Of a DNA stretch of 64,000 nucleotides, positions 33,825-43,305 are shown one piece after another (the first letter of the stretch is position 1; every line of letters begins with the position of its first letter). The notes under the pieces were generated by a model, which was given only the letters and a program-made list of their open reading frames with translations, ran no database searches and was not told the origin of the DNA. Position numbers and translations under genes: made by a program. The DNA comes from Burkholderiales bacterium (GTDB lineage: Bacteria; Pseudomonadota; Gammaproteobacteria; Burkholderiales; Eutrophovitaceae), in contig DATMAN010000029.1 in assembly GCA_035560005.1 (NCBI GenBank), positions 1 through 64,000 on the forward strand, given 5' to 3'.

Positions 33825-33848
33825 GGGCGGTTATTCTATCGCCCGCGA

Positions 33849-34133
33849 CTACCTGCCGTAGTTGCTCACCAGATAGTCCACGATCGGCGGCACGTCTTCC
33901 TCGCGGATCGGCGCGCCCATCGCCTTGATCATCTTGTTCACCGAAGCCTCCCAGCCCTTGCGATCCAGGAACGGTGAATTCATCTGGATGTAGTCGAGGC
34001 TGTGGCACATGATGCAGTTCGCCTCGACCAGCTCGCGGCCCGGCGCATCCTTGAGCCGCAACGCCTGCTCGTCCGCCCAGGCGCTGTGCGCGCCGCACAA
34101 CGTCAGCATGAAAATCCAGTAGCGCATCGCCAT
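33849..34133 (-). CDS. sorB: Small periplasmic c-type cytochrome, SorB-like
   Basis: A 94-residue monohaem cytochrome c with a signal peptide ending after residue 20 (AWA). The single haem site C40-x2-C43-H44 (CIMCH) and a likely methionine axial ligand in the VNKMIKAMGAP segment are visible. It lies 15 bases after the sulfite-oxidase-type gene. This matches the SorAB arrangement, in which the cytochrome takes electrons from the Mo subunit. The symbol is by context; sulfite activity is inferred. Confidence 0.8.
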   Translation of the reverse strand: MAMRYWIFMLTLCGAHSAWADEQALRLKDAPGRELVEANCIMCHSLDYIQMNSPFLDRKGWEASVNKMIKAMGAPIREEDVPPIVDYLVSNYGR

Positions 34134-34148
34134 AGCTCCCCGCTGCGA

Positions 34149-35378
34149 TCAGGTGACGACCAGTTCGACGGTCTGCACCACGTTGTTGTGGTAGCCGGCG
34201 GGATTGAAGATCAACTCGAAGGTCTGGGTGGTGCCGGCGCGATTCGAGGCTCTCGCCATCACGATCTGGCGCCCCGGGCGTTGCGGGCGCATCCGGTAGG
34301 ACCACTGACGCCAGGAAAAGCGCCCATGTTCGGCTGCCAGTGCCGCCCGCTGCCAGCTCTCGCCCGCATCCGCCGACACTTCGACCGTGGCGATGCCATG
34401 ACCACCATCCCATGCGACCCCTCTGATCTCGATCTCCCGGCCGGCCGTGACCACACTGCCCGACGCGGGCGCGGTAATCAGCGAATTGACCACCATCTCC
34501 GTAATCGGCGTTGTGGTCTCCGTCTCCTGGGTGATGAAGCGGTCGACCACCGGAAACCGGCCCTTCGGGATGCGATAGGCCGGGTTCATCCAGAAGCCGG
34601 CGAAAGGCGCGCTCAGGGCTCGGATGGCAGTCAGATGCTTGATCCAGTAGGTCGCGGTCCAGCCGGCGACCACCAGCCGCGCAGGAAATCCGTTCCAGTG
34701 CGGCAGCGGCTCGCCGTTCATCTCGTAGGCCACCAAGGTATGCTCGTCCAGCGCCTTCCACAGCGGCAGGCTCTTCACGAAATCGGGCGTTGCCGGATGC
34801 ACCGCGAAGTCCGCGCCATCGAAGGCGATCTCGACGGCTTCCTTCTTCAGGCCGGCCCGCGCCAGCAGGTCCTTCAGGCGGACACCCGCCCACCGCGCGT
34901 TCCCGATCGCGCCGTGTCCCCACTCCACCCCTGGAACGTGCGGTGTGGACAGGCCGCGCCGGTTTCCGGAGCACATGCACACCGCCGCGACTTCCACACG
35001 CTCGAACTCGCTCTTTAACTGCGCCAGCGTCACCTGGTACGGGCGAGCAATCGCCTCACCGGCGATCGTGAGGTGCCATGTCGAGGCCTCGATCCGCGGG
35101 ATGCCGGCGAGGTGATAACGCACGAAAAACGCTTCGTTCGGCGTGAAGAGCTGCTCGAAGTAGCTCACCGGCGTCTCGAAGTTCGGCGGACGCCACGTCT
35201 TCTTGATCAGCGGCACCTTGCCCGGCAGGGACGCGAGCGTGCTCGATTCCAGCGTGCCGCGAGGCAGCACCGCCGGCCCGAGGTCCGCGCCCCGGGCCAG
35301 GCGCTGCGTCACGCCGCCGATCGCGCCGGCGAAGAGCCAGCCGCCGGCGCCCGTCAGGAAATCCCGCCTATTGCCCAT
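34149..35378 (-). CDS. sorA: Periplasmic sulfite dehydrogenase Mo subunit, SorA-like
   Basis: A 409-residue sulfite-oxidase-family molybdoenzyme. The N terminus NRRDFLTGAGG is a twin-arginine (Tat) export signal. The Mo-ligand cysteine lies in CMCSGNRRG, with Cys136 just before SGNRR, as in sulfite oxidases. HVPGVEWGHGAIGNARWAGVRL is the cofactor-binding region. A C-terminal dimerisation domain (about 285-409, with WDGGHGIATVEVSADAGESW) is present. There is no haem b5 domain, so the adjacent cytochrome is the likely partner. The family includes other substrates, so sulfite is probable, not proven. Confidence 0.85.
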   Translation of the reverse strand: MGNRRDFLTGAGGWLFAGAIGGVTQRLARGADLGPAVLPRGTLESSTLASLPGKVPLIKKTWRPPNFETPVSYFEQLFTPNEAFFVRYHLAGIPRIEASTWHLTIAGEAIARPYQVTLAQLKSEFERVEVAAVCMCSGNRRGLSTPHVPGVEWGHGAIGNARWAGVRLKDLLARAGLKKEAVEIAFDGADFAVHPATPDFVKSLPLWKALDEHTLVAYEMNGEPLPHWNGFPARLVVAGWTATYWIKHLTAIRALSAPFAGFWMNPAYRIPKGRFPVVDRFITQETETTTPITEMVVNSLITAPASGSVVTAGREIEIRGVAWDGGHGIATVEVSADAGESWQRAALAAEHGRFSWRQWSYRMRPQRPGRQIVMARASNRAGTTQTFELIFNPAGYHNNVVQTVELVVT

Positions 35379-35421
35379 CGCGCCTCCCGTCCGATGATTC
35401 TCACCGCGCCCGGATGCACGG

Positions 35422-37116
35422 TCAGAACAGCACGCCGGCCTTGCCGCGCGGATCGCCTTCGGCCAGCGCTTCGCCGCTTCTCTTGTCGAAGTAGACCGCC
35501 TGCATGTTGCCCCACTTGCGCCGTCCCGCCTCGACCGCGTGTCCCTTGGCTCTGAGCGCCGCCACCCACTCAGCCGGGAAGCCGCCCGGTTCGAACTCGA
35601 CGCGGTCGGGCAAGTACTGGTGATGGTAACGCGGCAGGGCGAGCATACGCGCCAGATCGAAGGCCGGGTTCAGCGCATAGTCCAGAATCCCCAGCGTGAC
35701 CATGCTGATGATGCGCGAGCCGCCGGGCGTCCCGAACACCAGCACCCCGCGCGCGTCCTCGACGAAGGTCGGCGACATCGACGACAGCGGACGCTTGCCC
35801 GGCGCGATGGCGTTGGCTTCGTTTCCCACCAGCTTGTACAGGTTCGGCGCGACCGGGCTGAGCGTGAAGTCGTCCATGTGATTGTTGAGCAGCACACCGG
35901 TGTCGCCGGCCACGAAGCCGGAACCGAACGGCGCGTTGATCGAGAGCGTGGCGGCCACGCGGTTGCCATGGCGGTCCATGATCGAGAAATGCGTGGTGTG
36001 GTTGCCCTCTTCGGCGGGCTCGACGATTGGGGGCAGCGCGCTGCTCGGCGTGGCGCGCTCCGGATCGATGCTCGCGCCGCGCTGCCGGGCATAGTCGCGC
36101 GAGGCGAGCCGCGCCACCGGCACCCGGACGAAGTCGGGATCGCCCATGAAGCGGGCGCGATCGTTGTAGCCGCGGCGCCAGGCCTCGACCACGAAGTGCG
36201 CGCGCTGCACCTCGCTCAGCGTCTCCAGTGGCAGCGATTCGAGGATCTGCAGCGTTTGCGCCAGCACCAGACCGCCCGACGAGGGCAGCGGCGCGGTGAT
36301 CACGCGCATCCCGCGGAAACTCAACCTGAGCGGTTCACGCTCCACCACGCGATACCCGGCCAGGTCCTGCAGCGTCCACAGCCCCCCCGCGGACCGCACC
36401 GCCGCGACCATGCGCTCGGCTACCTCGCCCTTGTAGAACCCGTCCCGGCCCTCGCGCGCGAGGCGCTCCAGCGTCGCCGCGAGCTGCGGCTGTTTCAGCA
36501 CGAACCCGACCGTGGGGGCTTTGCCGCCATCGAGGAAGTGCGCTGCATCGGGCCGGCCTTTGAGCAGCGCCTCGCGGTAACCCGCTGCCCAGGCGTAGCG
36601 CGCGTCCACCGCAAAACCTTCCCGCGCCAACCGCACCGCGGCGGCGAGCGTTGCCTGAAGCGGCAGGCTGGCGTAGCGACCGGCCAGCCAGTCGATGGCC
36701 GCCGGTATGCCCGGAATCGCGGCGGCCGTGGCTCCGTCCAGCGATCGTCGCTGCCGCGCAGATCCGTCTTCGTTGACGTAGAACTCGCGCGTGGCCCGGG
36801 CCGGCGCGGTTTCGCGCGCGTCGATGAAAGTCTCGAACCCGTCGTCTGCGCGATGCAGCAAATAGAAGCCGCCGCCGCCCAGACCGGAGGCGAACGGCTC
36901 GACCACGGCCAGCGCCGCCGTCAGCGCGATCGCGGCGTCGAATGCCGTCCCGCCTCGGTCCAGGACTTCGCAGCCGGCTCTGGTGGCCAGCGGATGCGCG
37001 GAAGCGATCGCGCACGATTCCGCGGCCTTTGCCGCCTGCGAGACAACGGCCAGCAGCCACAAGCAGGCGAGCAGCAGCGTGCGCCGCAGCAGGGCCGGCC
37101 ATCGGAAAGAAAGCAT
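35422..37116 (-). CDS. ggt: Gamma-glutamyltransferase
   Basis: Ntn-hydrolase that removes or transfers the gamma-glutamyl group of glutathione in the periplasm. The signal peptide is followed by the large-subunit motif GLGGGGFYLLHRADDG. The autoprocessing site is GNHTTHFSIMDRHGN, giving Thr374 as the new N-terminal nucleophile. SSMSPTFVEDARG and GTPGGSRI form the substrate-binding part of the small subunit. The length of 564 is normal. It starts 64 bases after the AI-2E-type gene and ends 43 bases before sorA; whether this reflects shared sulfur metabolism is speculative. Confidence 0.95.
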   Translation of the reverse strand: MLSFRWPALLRRTLLLACLWLLAVVSQAAKAAESCAIASAHPLATRAGCEVLDRGGTAFDAAIALTAALAVVEPFASGLGGGGFYLLHRADDGFETFIDARETAPARATREFYVNEDGSARQRRSLDGATAAAIPGIPAAIDWLAGRYASLPLQATLAAAVRLAREGFAVDARYAWAAGYREALLKGRPDAAHFLDGGKAPTVGFVLKQPQLAATLERLAREGRDGFYKGEVAERMVAAVRSAGGLWTLQDLAGYRVVEREPLRLSFRGMRVITAPLPSSGGLVLAQTLQILESLPLETLSEVQRAHFVVEAWRRGYNDRARFMGDPDFVRVPVARLASRDYARQRGASIDPERATPSSALPPIVEPAEEGNHTTHFSIMDRHGNRVAATLSINAPFGSGFVAGDTGVLLNNHMDDFTLSPVAPNLYKLVGNEANAIAPGKRPLSSMSPTFVEDARGVLVFGTPGGSRIISMVTLGILDYALNPAFDLARMLALPRYHHQYLPDRVEFEPGGFPAEWVAALRAKGHAVEAGRRKWGNMQAVYFDKRSGEALAEGDPRGKAGVLF

Positions 37117-37180
37117 CAGCGAAGTTTAACGGGCGCTCGCCGGGCGCAACAAACGATGGCTCGTCGCAACCGATCGCGGC

Positions 37181-38251
37181 TCACGGCCGATCCGGCTTGC
37201 CTTCAGCGAGCGAGGTTTCGCGCGTGCCCCCGGTCCACTCGATCAGCAGGCGGTAGCCGACCGCGAGCAGCGTCGGCCCGAGAAAGACGCCGATGAATCC
37301 GAACGCAATCGCACCGCCCAGCACGCCGAGAAAGACCATGACGAACGGCAGGTGGCTCCCGCGACTGATCAACATCGGCTTGAGCACGTTGTCCACGCCG
37401 CTGACCACAACCAGTCCCCAGACCAGCACGAAGACCGCCCAGGCGGGCGAGCCCTGCACGTAGAGCCAGATCCCTGCCGGCATCCAGACGAGCGGCGGCC
37501 CCACCGGAACGATCGACAGGAAGAACGTCGCCAGCCCGAGCAGCGCCGCCGCCGGCACGCCGGCGATCCCGAATCCGATCCCCGCGAGCAGACCCTGCGC
37601 GAGCGCCGTGCCCAGGATCCCGTACACGACGCTGGAGACCGTCGCACCCGCGACCTCGATGAGGCGCCGGGCGCGCGCGCCGGCCAGGCGCTCCATCACC
37701 GCCATGAGGCGTGCGAGCGCCGCCTCGCCGTTGCGCAGCAGAAAGAAGGTCAGGAACACGCTCAGCCCCAGATGCAACAGCCCTGCACCCATGGCCTGTC
37801 CTGCGGCGAGCAGCGCCGAGCGTGCCAGCGGCGTCAGTTCGCGCAGGCCGGCGGCGCCGCCTTCGGTCAGACCGCGCCAATAGTCGGCCAGGGGTGTACC
37901 GATCAGCGGCAGGCGCGCCAGCCACTCGGGCGGTCCGGAGAGTGCGCTCTCGAAGAAGCGGTGTGCCACCTGCACCAGTCGGTCGGCGTTTTGCGCGATC
38001 GCGTTGGCTGCGATTGCGAACGGCCCCACCACGACGAGCACCATCGCCGCGGTCACCAACAGCGCAGCGAGGTTGCGGCGCCCGCCCAGCCGGTCGCGCA
38101 GGCGGGTGTACACCGGCCAGCTCGAAAACGCCAGCACCGCCGCCCACAGCAGGTCGGTCAGAAACGGGCGCAGGACCAGGAAGCAGCCCGCGATCAGAAC
38201 GAACAGGATGCCGAACCCGAGAATCTGATCGGTGCGCGTGGTCCGGTTCAT
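37181..38251 (-). CDS. AI-2E family membrane protein (YdiK/PerM-like)
   Basis: A 356-residue polytopic protein with about eight helices in the AI-2E/PerM arrangement: two pairs at the N terminus, a soluble middle (about 75-150) and a C-terminal helical bundle containing GVPAAALLGLATFFLSIVPVGPPLVWMP and GVDNVLKPMLISRG. The last is the typical family signature. Members have been proposed to export autoinducer-2 or to act as ion antiporters; the substrate here is unknown. It follows the RND gene with a 33-base gap and may be co-transcribed. Confidence 0.85.
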   Translation of the reverse strand: MNRTTRTDQILGFGILFVLIAGCFLVLRPFLTDLLWAAVLAFSSWPVYTRLRDRLGGRRNLAALLVTAAMVLVVVGPFAIAANAIAQNADRLVQVAHRFFESALSGPPEWLARLPLIGTPLADYWRGLTEGGAAGLRELTPLARSALLAAGQAMGAGLLHLGLSVFLTFFLLRNGEAALARLMAVMERLAGARARRLIEVAGATVSSVVYGILGTALAQGLLAGIGFGIAGVPAAALLGLATFFLSIVPVGPPLVWMPAGIWLYVQGSPAWAVFVLVWGLVVVSGVDNVLKPMLISRGSHLPFVMVFLGVLGGAIAFGFIGVFLGPTLLAVGYRLLIEWTGGTRETSLAEGKPDRP

Positions 38252-38284
38252 GAAGCCGCCTGCACGCGTGGGGCCGCCATGGCG

Positions 38285-41200
38285 TCAGCTCGCGCCAGGG
38301 CCGCTGCGCCGGACCCGGAACCATGCGGCGTACAGCGCGGGCAGGAACAGCAGGGTCAGCAAGGTCGCGGAGATCAAGCCGCCCATGATCGCCACCGCCA
38401 TCGGGCCCCAGAACTCGCTGCGCGACAGCGGAATCATCGCCAGCACGGCGGCGGCCGCGGTCAGGACGATGGGGCGGAAGCGCCGCACCGTGGCTTCCAC
38501 GACGGCCTCCCAGCGCGAGCGCCCGTCCCTGATGTCGCGCTCGATCTGGTCCACGAGAATCACGGAGTTGCGCATGATCATGCCGAACAGGGCGATCACG
38601 CCGAGGTTGGCGACGAAGCCGAACGGGACATTCCAGGTGAGCAGGATGAACGCCACGCCGATCAGGCCGAGCGGAGCGGTCAGCAACACCATGACGGTGC
38701 GCTGCAGGCTCTGCAGCTGGATCATGAGCAGGGTCAGCACCACCAGGATCATCACCGGCATGACGGCGATGATCGACTGCTCGCCCTTGGCGCTTTCCTC
38801 GATCGCCCCGCCGGTTTCGATCCGATAGTGCTGCGGCAGCTTCGCCTTGATCGGTTCGAGCATCGGTTCGATCTGCTTCGACACGACCGGGGCCTGGATG
38901 TCGCCGCGCAGGTCGGCGCGCACCGTCACGGTCGGCTGGCGGTTGCGGCGCCAGATGATGCCTTCCTCGAAGCCGTATTCGATGCGCGCGATCTGCGACA
39001 GCGGGACCCATTTGCCGCTGGCGGTCGGCACGTTGATGTCCGCCAGCCGGCCCGGATCGACGCGCTCCGCCGCCTCGGCCCGGGCCAGCACCTCGATCAG
39101 GTCGTCGCGCTCGCGGTACTGCGTGATGCCGAAACCGGTCAGGATCGAGTTGAGCACGGTGGAAAGCCCCTGCGAGCTCACACCGATCAGGCGCGCCTTG
39201 TTCTGGTCGATCTCGAGCCGCACGGTCTTGGTTTGCTCGTTCCAGTCCAAGTGCACGTTGTCGGTATGCGGATTGGCGCGCATGACGCCGGCGATCTCGT
39301 TGGCGATACGCCGCAGCGTCGCGACGTCGCTGCCGCTCACGCGGAATTGCACCGGGTAGCCGACCGGCGGACCGTTCTCCAGCCGGTTGACGCGCCCGCG
39401 CAGCAGCGTGAACTCGGTTTCGAGAATGCGCTCGAGCCGCACGGCCACGCGTTCGCGGGCCCGGCTGTCGCGGGTCAACAAAACGACCTGCGCGAAGTTG
39501 GGGTGGTTCAGCTGCTGATCGATCGGCAGGTAGAAGCGCGGGCTGCCGCCGCCCACGTAGGCGACGTAGCTGAGCACGTCCGGGTCGCGCTCGAGCGCTT
39601 TCTCCATGCGCCGCACCTCGCGCTCCGTAGCCTGGAAGGAGGCGCCCTGCGGCAGCCACAGATCGAGCATCAGCTCGGGGCGGTTGGACGAGGGAAAGAA
39701 CTGCTGCTGGACGAACTTGAAGCCGAACAACGCCACCAGGAAAACCGCGAGCGTGATCGCGATGACGGTCTTGCGCCAGGTGACGCAGAGCTCCACCAGC
39801 CGGCGAAAAGCGCGGTAGAACGGCCGCTGGTAGACCTGCGTGTCATGCGCGCGCGCTTGTGGCGCAGGAATCCGGCGCGGGCTCAGGCGGTGCAGCGGCG
39901 CCTGCACGAAACGCTGGAACCAGGTCGGCCTGCTCCGGGCACGCGCGAAGTCGGGCAGCAGCTTGTAGCCCAGGTAGGGCGTGAACAGCACGGCCACCAC
40001 CCAGGACACCAGCAACGCGATCGTGACCACCGCGAAGATCGAGAAGGTGTATTCGCCGGCGGAGGATTTCGCAAAACCCACCGGCAGGAAGCCGGCGGCG
40101 GTGATCAGCGTGCCGGTCAGCATGGGAAACGCGGTCGACGTGTAGGCGAAGCTGGCGGCCTTGGCACGCTCCCACCCCTGCTCCATCTTGGTGGCCATCA
40201 TCTCCACCGCGATGATCGCGTCGTCGACCAGCAGTCCGAGCGCGATGATCAGTGCGCCGAGCGAGATGCGCTGGAAGTCGATGCCGTAGAGCATCATCAC
40301 CAGAAAGGTCACCGCCAGCACCAGCGGAATGGACAGCGCCACCACCAGGCCGGTGCGCGCGCCCAGGCTGAGGAAGCTCACGCCCAGGACGATGACGATC
40401 GCCTCGGTCAACGTCTTCATGAACTCGCGAACCGAGCGGCTGACCACCGCGGGCTGATTGGCGTACTGATGCACTTCGATGCCTACCGGCAGCCCGCGCC
40501 GGATGCGTTCGAAGGCCGCGTCGAGGTCGCGCCCGAGCTGCAGGATGTCACCGCCCTTGGCCATCGACACCGCGAGCGCGATTGCTTCCTGGCCCATGTA
40601 GCGCACCTTCAGCTCCGGCGGGTCGGCGTAGCCGCGGTACACCCGCGCGATGTCGCCCAGGCGGAACAGGCGCCCGTTGGCGGTGATGCCGATCTCGCGG
40701 ATGCTTTCCACCGAATCGAAGCTTCCGGACACTCGCAAGTAGATGCGGTCGGCGAGCGTGTCGATGCTGCCGGCCGGCGTCATCGCGTTCTGCTGCTGCA
40801 ACACCTGGAAGATGGCCAGCGGGTCGATGCCGAGATTGGCCAGCTTGCGGTGCGAAAGCTCGACGTAGATTTTCTCGTCCTGCGCGCCGATCAGGTCGGC
40901 CTTGGCCACGCCGGGAACCCGCAGGATCTCCTTGCGCACCTCTTCCACGTAGTCCTTCAGCTCCGCGTAGCCGTAGCCGTCGGCGGTGAAGGCGTAGATG
41001 TTGCCGTACACGTCGCCGAACTCGTCGTTGAAGAACGGGCCGAGCACGCCCTGGGGAAGCGTGTGGCGGATGTCGCCGATCTTCTTGCGCACCTGGTACC
41101 AGACGTCAGCCACTTGTCGCGGCGGCGTGGAATCCTTCAGGATCACGAAGAGGGTGGATTCCCCGGAGCGCGAATAGCTGCGCACCACGTCCAGGTAGGG

Positions 41201-41431
41201 GGTCTCCTGCAGCTTCTTCTCGATGCGCTCGGTGACCTGCGCTTCCATGTCGCGCGGGCTGGCGCCCGGCCACAGCGTGCGCACCACCATCACCTTGAAG
41301 GTGAAGTCCGGATCTTCGGCCTGGCCCAGGCGGAAGTAGGCATAGATGCCGGAGCCGGCCAGCGCGAGCATGAAGAAGAACACCAGCGACTGGTGCTCCA
41401 GAGCCCATTCCGACAGATTGAAGCGGCTCAC
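38285..41431 (-). CDS. RND efflux pump permease
   Basis: A 1,048-residue inner-membrane proton-driven exporter of the AcrB/MexB superfamily, built as two repeats of six membrane helices with large periplasmic loops. The proton-relay aspartates are in helix 4 (ALGLLVDDAIIAVEMMATKM). The N terminus lacks the AcrB-type FIxRP motif and reads FNLSEWALEHQSLVFFF, as in the less-studied RND subgroup whose members pair with lipoprotein adaptors. Substrate is unknown. It overlaps the upstream adaptor gene by four bases. Confidence 0.93.
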   Translation of the reverse strand: MSRFNLSEWALEHQSLVFFFMLALAGSGIYAYFRLGQAEDPDFTFKVMVVRTLWPGASPRDMEAQVTERIEKKLQETPYLDVVRSYSRSGESTLFVILKDSTPPRQVADVWYQVRKKIGDIRHTLPQGVLGPFFNDEFGDVYGNIYAFTADGYGYAELKDYVEEVRKEILRVPGVAKADLIGAQDEKIYVELSHRKLANLGIDPLAIFQVLQQQNAMTPAGSIDTLADRIYLRVSGSFDSVESIREIGITANGRLFRLGDIARVYRGYADPPELKVRYMGQEAIALAVSMAKGGDILQLGRDLDAAFERIRRGLPVGIEVHQYANQPAVVSRSVREFMKTLTEAIVIVLGVSFLSLGARTGLVVALSIPLVLAVTFLVMMLYGIDFQRISLGALIIALGLLVDDAIIAVEMMATKMEQGWERAKAASFAYTSTAFPMLTGTLITAAGFLPVGFAKSSAGEYTFSIFAVVTIALLVSWVVAVLFTPYLGYKLLPDFARARSRPTWFQRFVQAPLHRLSPRRIPAPQARAHDTQVYQRPFYRAFRRLVELCVTWRKTVIAITLAVFLVALFGFKFVQQQFFPSSNRPELMLDLWLPQGASFQATEREVRRMEKALERDPDVLSYVAYVGGGSPRFYLPIDQQLNHPNFAQVVLLTRDSRARERVAVRLERILETEFTLLRGRVNRLENGPPVGYPVQFRVSGSDVATLRRIANEIAGVMRANPHTDNVHLDWNEQTKTVRLEIDQNKARLIGVSSQGLSTVLNSILTGFGITQYRERDDLIEVLARAEAAERVDPGRLADINVPTASGKWVPLSQIARIEYGFEEGIIWRRNRQPTVTVRADLRGDIQAPVVSKQIEPMLEPIKAKLPQHYRIETGGAIEESAKGEQSIIAVMPVMILVVLTLLMIQLQSLQRTVMVLLTAPLGLIGVAFILLTWNVPFGFVANLGVIALFGMIMRNSVILVDQIERDIRDGRSRWEAVVEATVRRFRPIVLTAAAAVLAMIPLSRSEFWGPMAVAIMGGLISATLLTLLFLPALYAAWFRVRRSGPGAS

Positions 41432-42540
41432 ACGTCGCCTTCGTCGAGCACTCGCACGCTCTCGCCCTCGAACAGCTTGTGCACGCCCGCGCGCACCACC
41501 AGCTCGCCGTCCTTCAGGCCGGAGAGGATCGAGACCCTGTCCTCGTGGTAGCCGCCGATCTCGACCGCAACCGCTCGGACCCGCTTCGAAACCGGATCGA
41601 TGACCCAGACCGCGACGCGTTCACCCTGCTTGAACACGGCGCTGGCAGGCAACTCGACCGCGGCGCTCCGGCCCACGCCGCGCAGGAACACGTTGGCCGT
41701 CATGCCCAGCTTCATCGTCGCGTCGGCGTCGAGCACCGTGATGCGCGCGGCATAGGTGCGCGTCACCGCATCCGCCGACGGACTGATTTCGCGCACGCGC
41801 CCGCGGTAGGTCCGGCCCGGAACAGCCCACAGCGTGATGTCGATCTGCGCCGCGCTGCTCAGGTCGGCGAGCCGGTTCTCGGGAACGTTGATCTCGATTT
41901 CCTTTTCCGAGGTTTGTGCCAGGCGTGCCACCACCTGGCCGGCAGCCACGACTTGCCCGACCTCGGCTTCGATCGCGGTGATGACGCCCGCCTGATCGGC
42001 GCGCAGCTCGGTGTAGGCTGCTTGGTTGCGCGTGACGCTGAGTTGGGCCCGCGCCTGCTCCAGGCGCGCGCTGGCCACCTCGTAGGCCGTGCGCCGGCGG
42101 TCGAACTCCGCCTGACTGATGAACTTCTTTTCGAGCAGTTCGGCGTAGCGCGCCAGATCGGCTTTGGCCTGCTCGTAATCGGCGCGGGCGGCGGCGAACT
42201 GGGAACGCGCCGCCTCGGCGTTTAGCCGCTGGTCGGCCGGGTCGAGGCGGGCGAGAAGCGCGCCCTTTTCCACGGTGTCGCCCACGTCGACCAGGCGCGC
42301 GACGAGCTTGCCGGAAACGCGAAAGCCGAGTGCCGACTCGTAGCGCGGGCGCACGTCGCCCGAATAGGCCGTCTCGGCGCTGCGCGCGCCCATCACGACG
42401 CGTACCGCGTTGACCGCGCGCGGCTGCGGCGGCGCTGGGCTCTCCTGCGAGCAACCGGGCAGTGTCGTCGCTGTCAGCGCCAGGCAAAACCAGATCAGCC
42501 GCGGGCGCGCCGAAGCGACCCGCGGCGGCGGCTGTTTCAT
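41428..42540 (-). CDS. RND periplasmic adaptor (membrane fusion lipoprotein)
   Basis: A 370-residue HlyD/AcrA-type adaptor that links the RND pump to the outer-membrane channel. The lipobox LPGC places the acylated cysteine at residue 30. A beta-barrel and lipoyl-like half (GYSGDVRPRYESALGFRVSGKL) flank an alpha-helical hairpin (about residues 100-175, rich in A, E, Q and R). A membrane-proximal domain closes the protein. Its 4-base overlap with the pump gene supports a fixed stoichiometry. Confidence 0.92.
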   Translation of the reverse strand: MKQPPPRVASARPRLIWFCLALTATTLPGCSQESPAPPQPRAVNAVRVVMGARSAETAYSGDVRPRYESALGFRVSGKLVARLVDVGDTVEKGALLARLDPADQRLNAEAARSQFAAARADYEQAKADLARYAELLEKKFISQAEFDRRRTAYEVASARLEQARAQLSVTRNQAAYTELRADQAGVITAIEAEVGQVVAAGQVVARLAQTSEKEIEINVPENRLADLSSAAQIDITLWAVPGRTYRGRVREISPSADAVTRTYAARITVLDADATMKLGMTANVFLRGVGRSAAVELPASAVFKQGERVAVWVIDPVSKRVRAVAVEIGGYHEDRVSILSGLKDGELVVRAGVHKLFEGESVRVLDEGDV

Positions 42541-42585
42541 CGCGTCCTCCCGCCGCCGGGCCGCCGCATCGTGGGGGCGACCGGC

Positions 42586-43305
42586 CTACAACACCACTTC
42601 CACCGGCTGTCCGGGATGCAGCCTCAGTGCCGCCTCCGGCGCCGGGCGCGCCTCGACCAGGAAATGCAGGCGTTGCGCGCCTTGCCCTTCGGTGGCCGGC
42701 TCCGCGAGCGGCGACACGTAGGCGATTTCGGCGCTGACCTCCCCGCACCCCGGGCAGCGCAGGCGCACGCCCTGCCCATGGTGCAGCGCCGCTGCAACGT
42801 GTGAAGGCACCAAGAAGCGCACCTTGATGTCCTGCGGGGCAAGGATGGCGATCACCGCAAGGCCCGCCTCCACCCATTCGCCCACCGTGTACGCGGTCTC
42901 GACCACCACGCCGTCGCGCGGCGCTTTCGCCGTCTTGAGCTCCAGACGCCACTGCGCCTGCGCGAGCGCCGCCTTGGCCGCGTTGAGTTCCGCCTCGGCG
43001 CCGCGCATCGGCGCTTCCTGCGCGCCGCGCCGCGCGGCCCGCAGCTGCGCTTGCGCCGCCTTCACCCTGGCCTGCGCTTCGCGCAGTGCGCGCGCCTCCT
43101 CTTCGACCTGAAGCGAGAACAGCGTCTGTCCAGAGCGCACGCGCTCGCCGCGTCTGACGTTGAGCCGGGCAAGGTTGCCCGAGAGCGGTGCGGCGACGTG
43201 CACGTACTGCGCCTGGGCGTAGCCGGGGAAAGTCCGCACTTCCTGCTGCGAACAGGCGGCCAGAGCCAACGCCGCGGCGACAAAGGCGGCGCGCGGGCGT
43301 TGCAT
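42586..43305 (-). CDS. Second, short HlyD/YbhG-like adaptor
   Basis: A 239-residue predicted lipoprotein (lipobox LAAC, Cys18) with a lipoyl-like domain (VAAPLSGNLARLNVRRGERV, about 37-70), an alanine-rich coiled-coil hairpin (about 72-125) and a beta-barrel segment ending GQPVEVVL. It resembles adaptors of ABC exporters such as YbhG/YhiI, but no ABC gene is nearby. It sits between the TolC-type gene (one base of overlap) and the RND adaptor (45-base gap). It may be an accessory subunit or act with a pump encoded elsewhere. Confidence 0.75.
   Translation of the reverse strand: MQRPRAAFVAAALALAACSQQEVRTFPGYAQAQYVHVAAPLSGNLARLNVRRGERVRSGQTLFSLQVEEEARALREAQARVKAAQAQLRAARRGAQEAPMRGAEAELNAAKAALAQAQWRLELKTAKAPRDGVVVETAYTVGEWVEAGLAVIAILAPQDIKVRFLVPSHVAAALHHGQGVRLRCPGCGEVSAEIAYVSPLAEPATEGQGAQRLHFLVEARPAPEAALRLHPGQPVEVVL

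Noticed and set aside
37352..41551. A very long plus-strand open frame (about 1,400 codons) antisense to the RND pump and the AI-2E gene
   Set aside because: It is rich in R, H, Q, G and A with no recognisable domain. Such frames arise in GC-rich DNA opposite real genes because stop codons are rare; the minus-strand proteins are clear family members.
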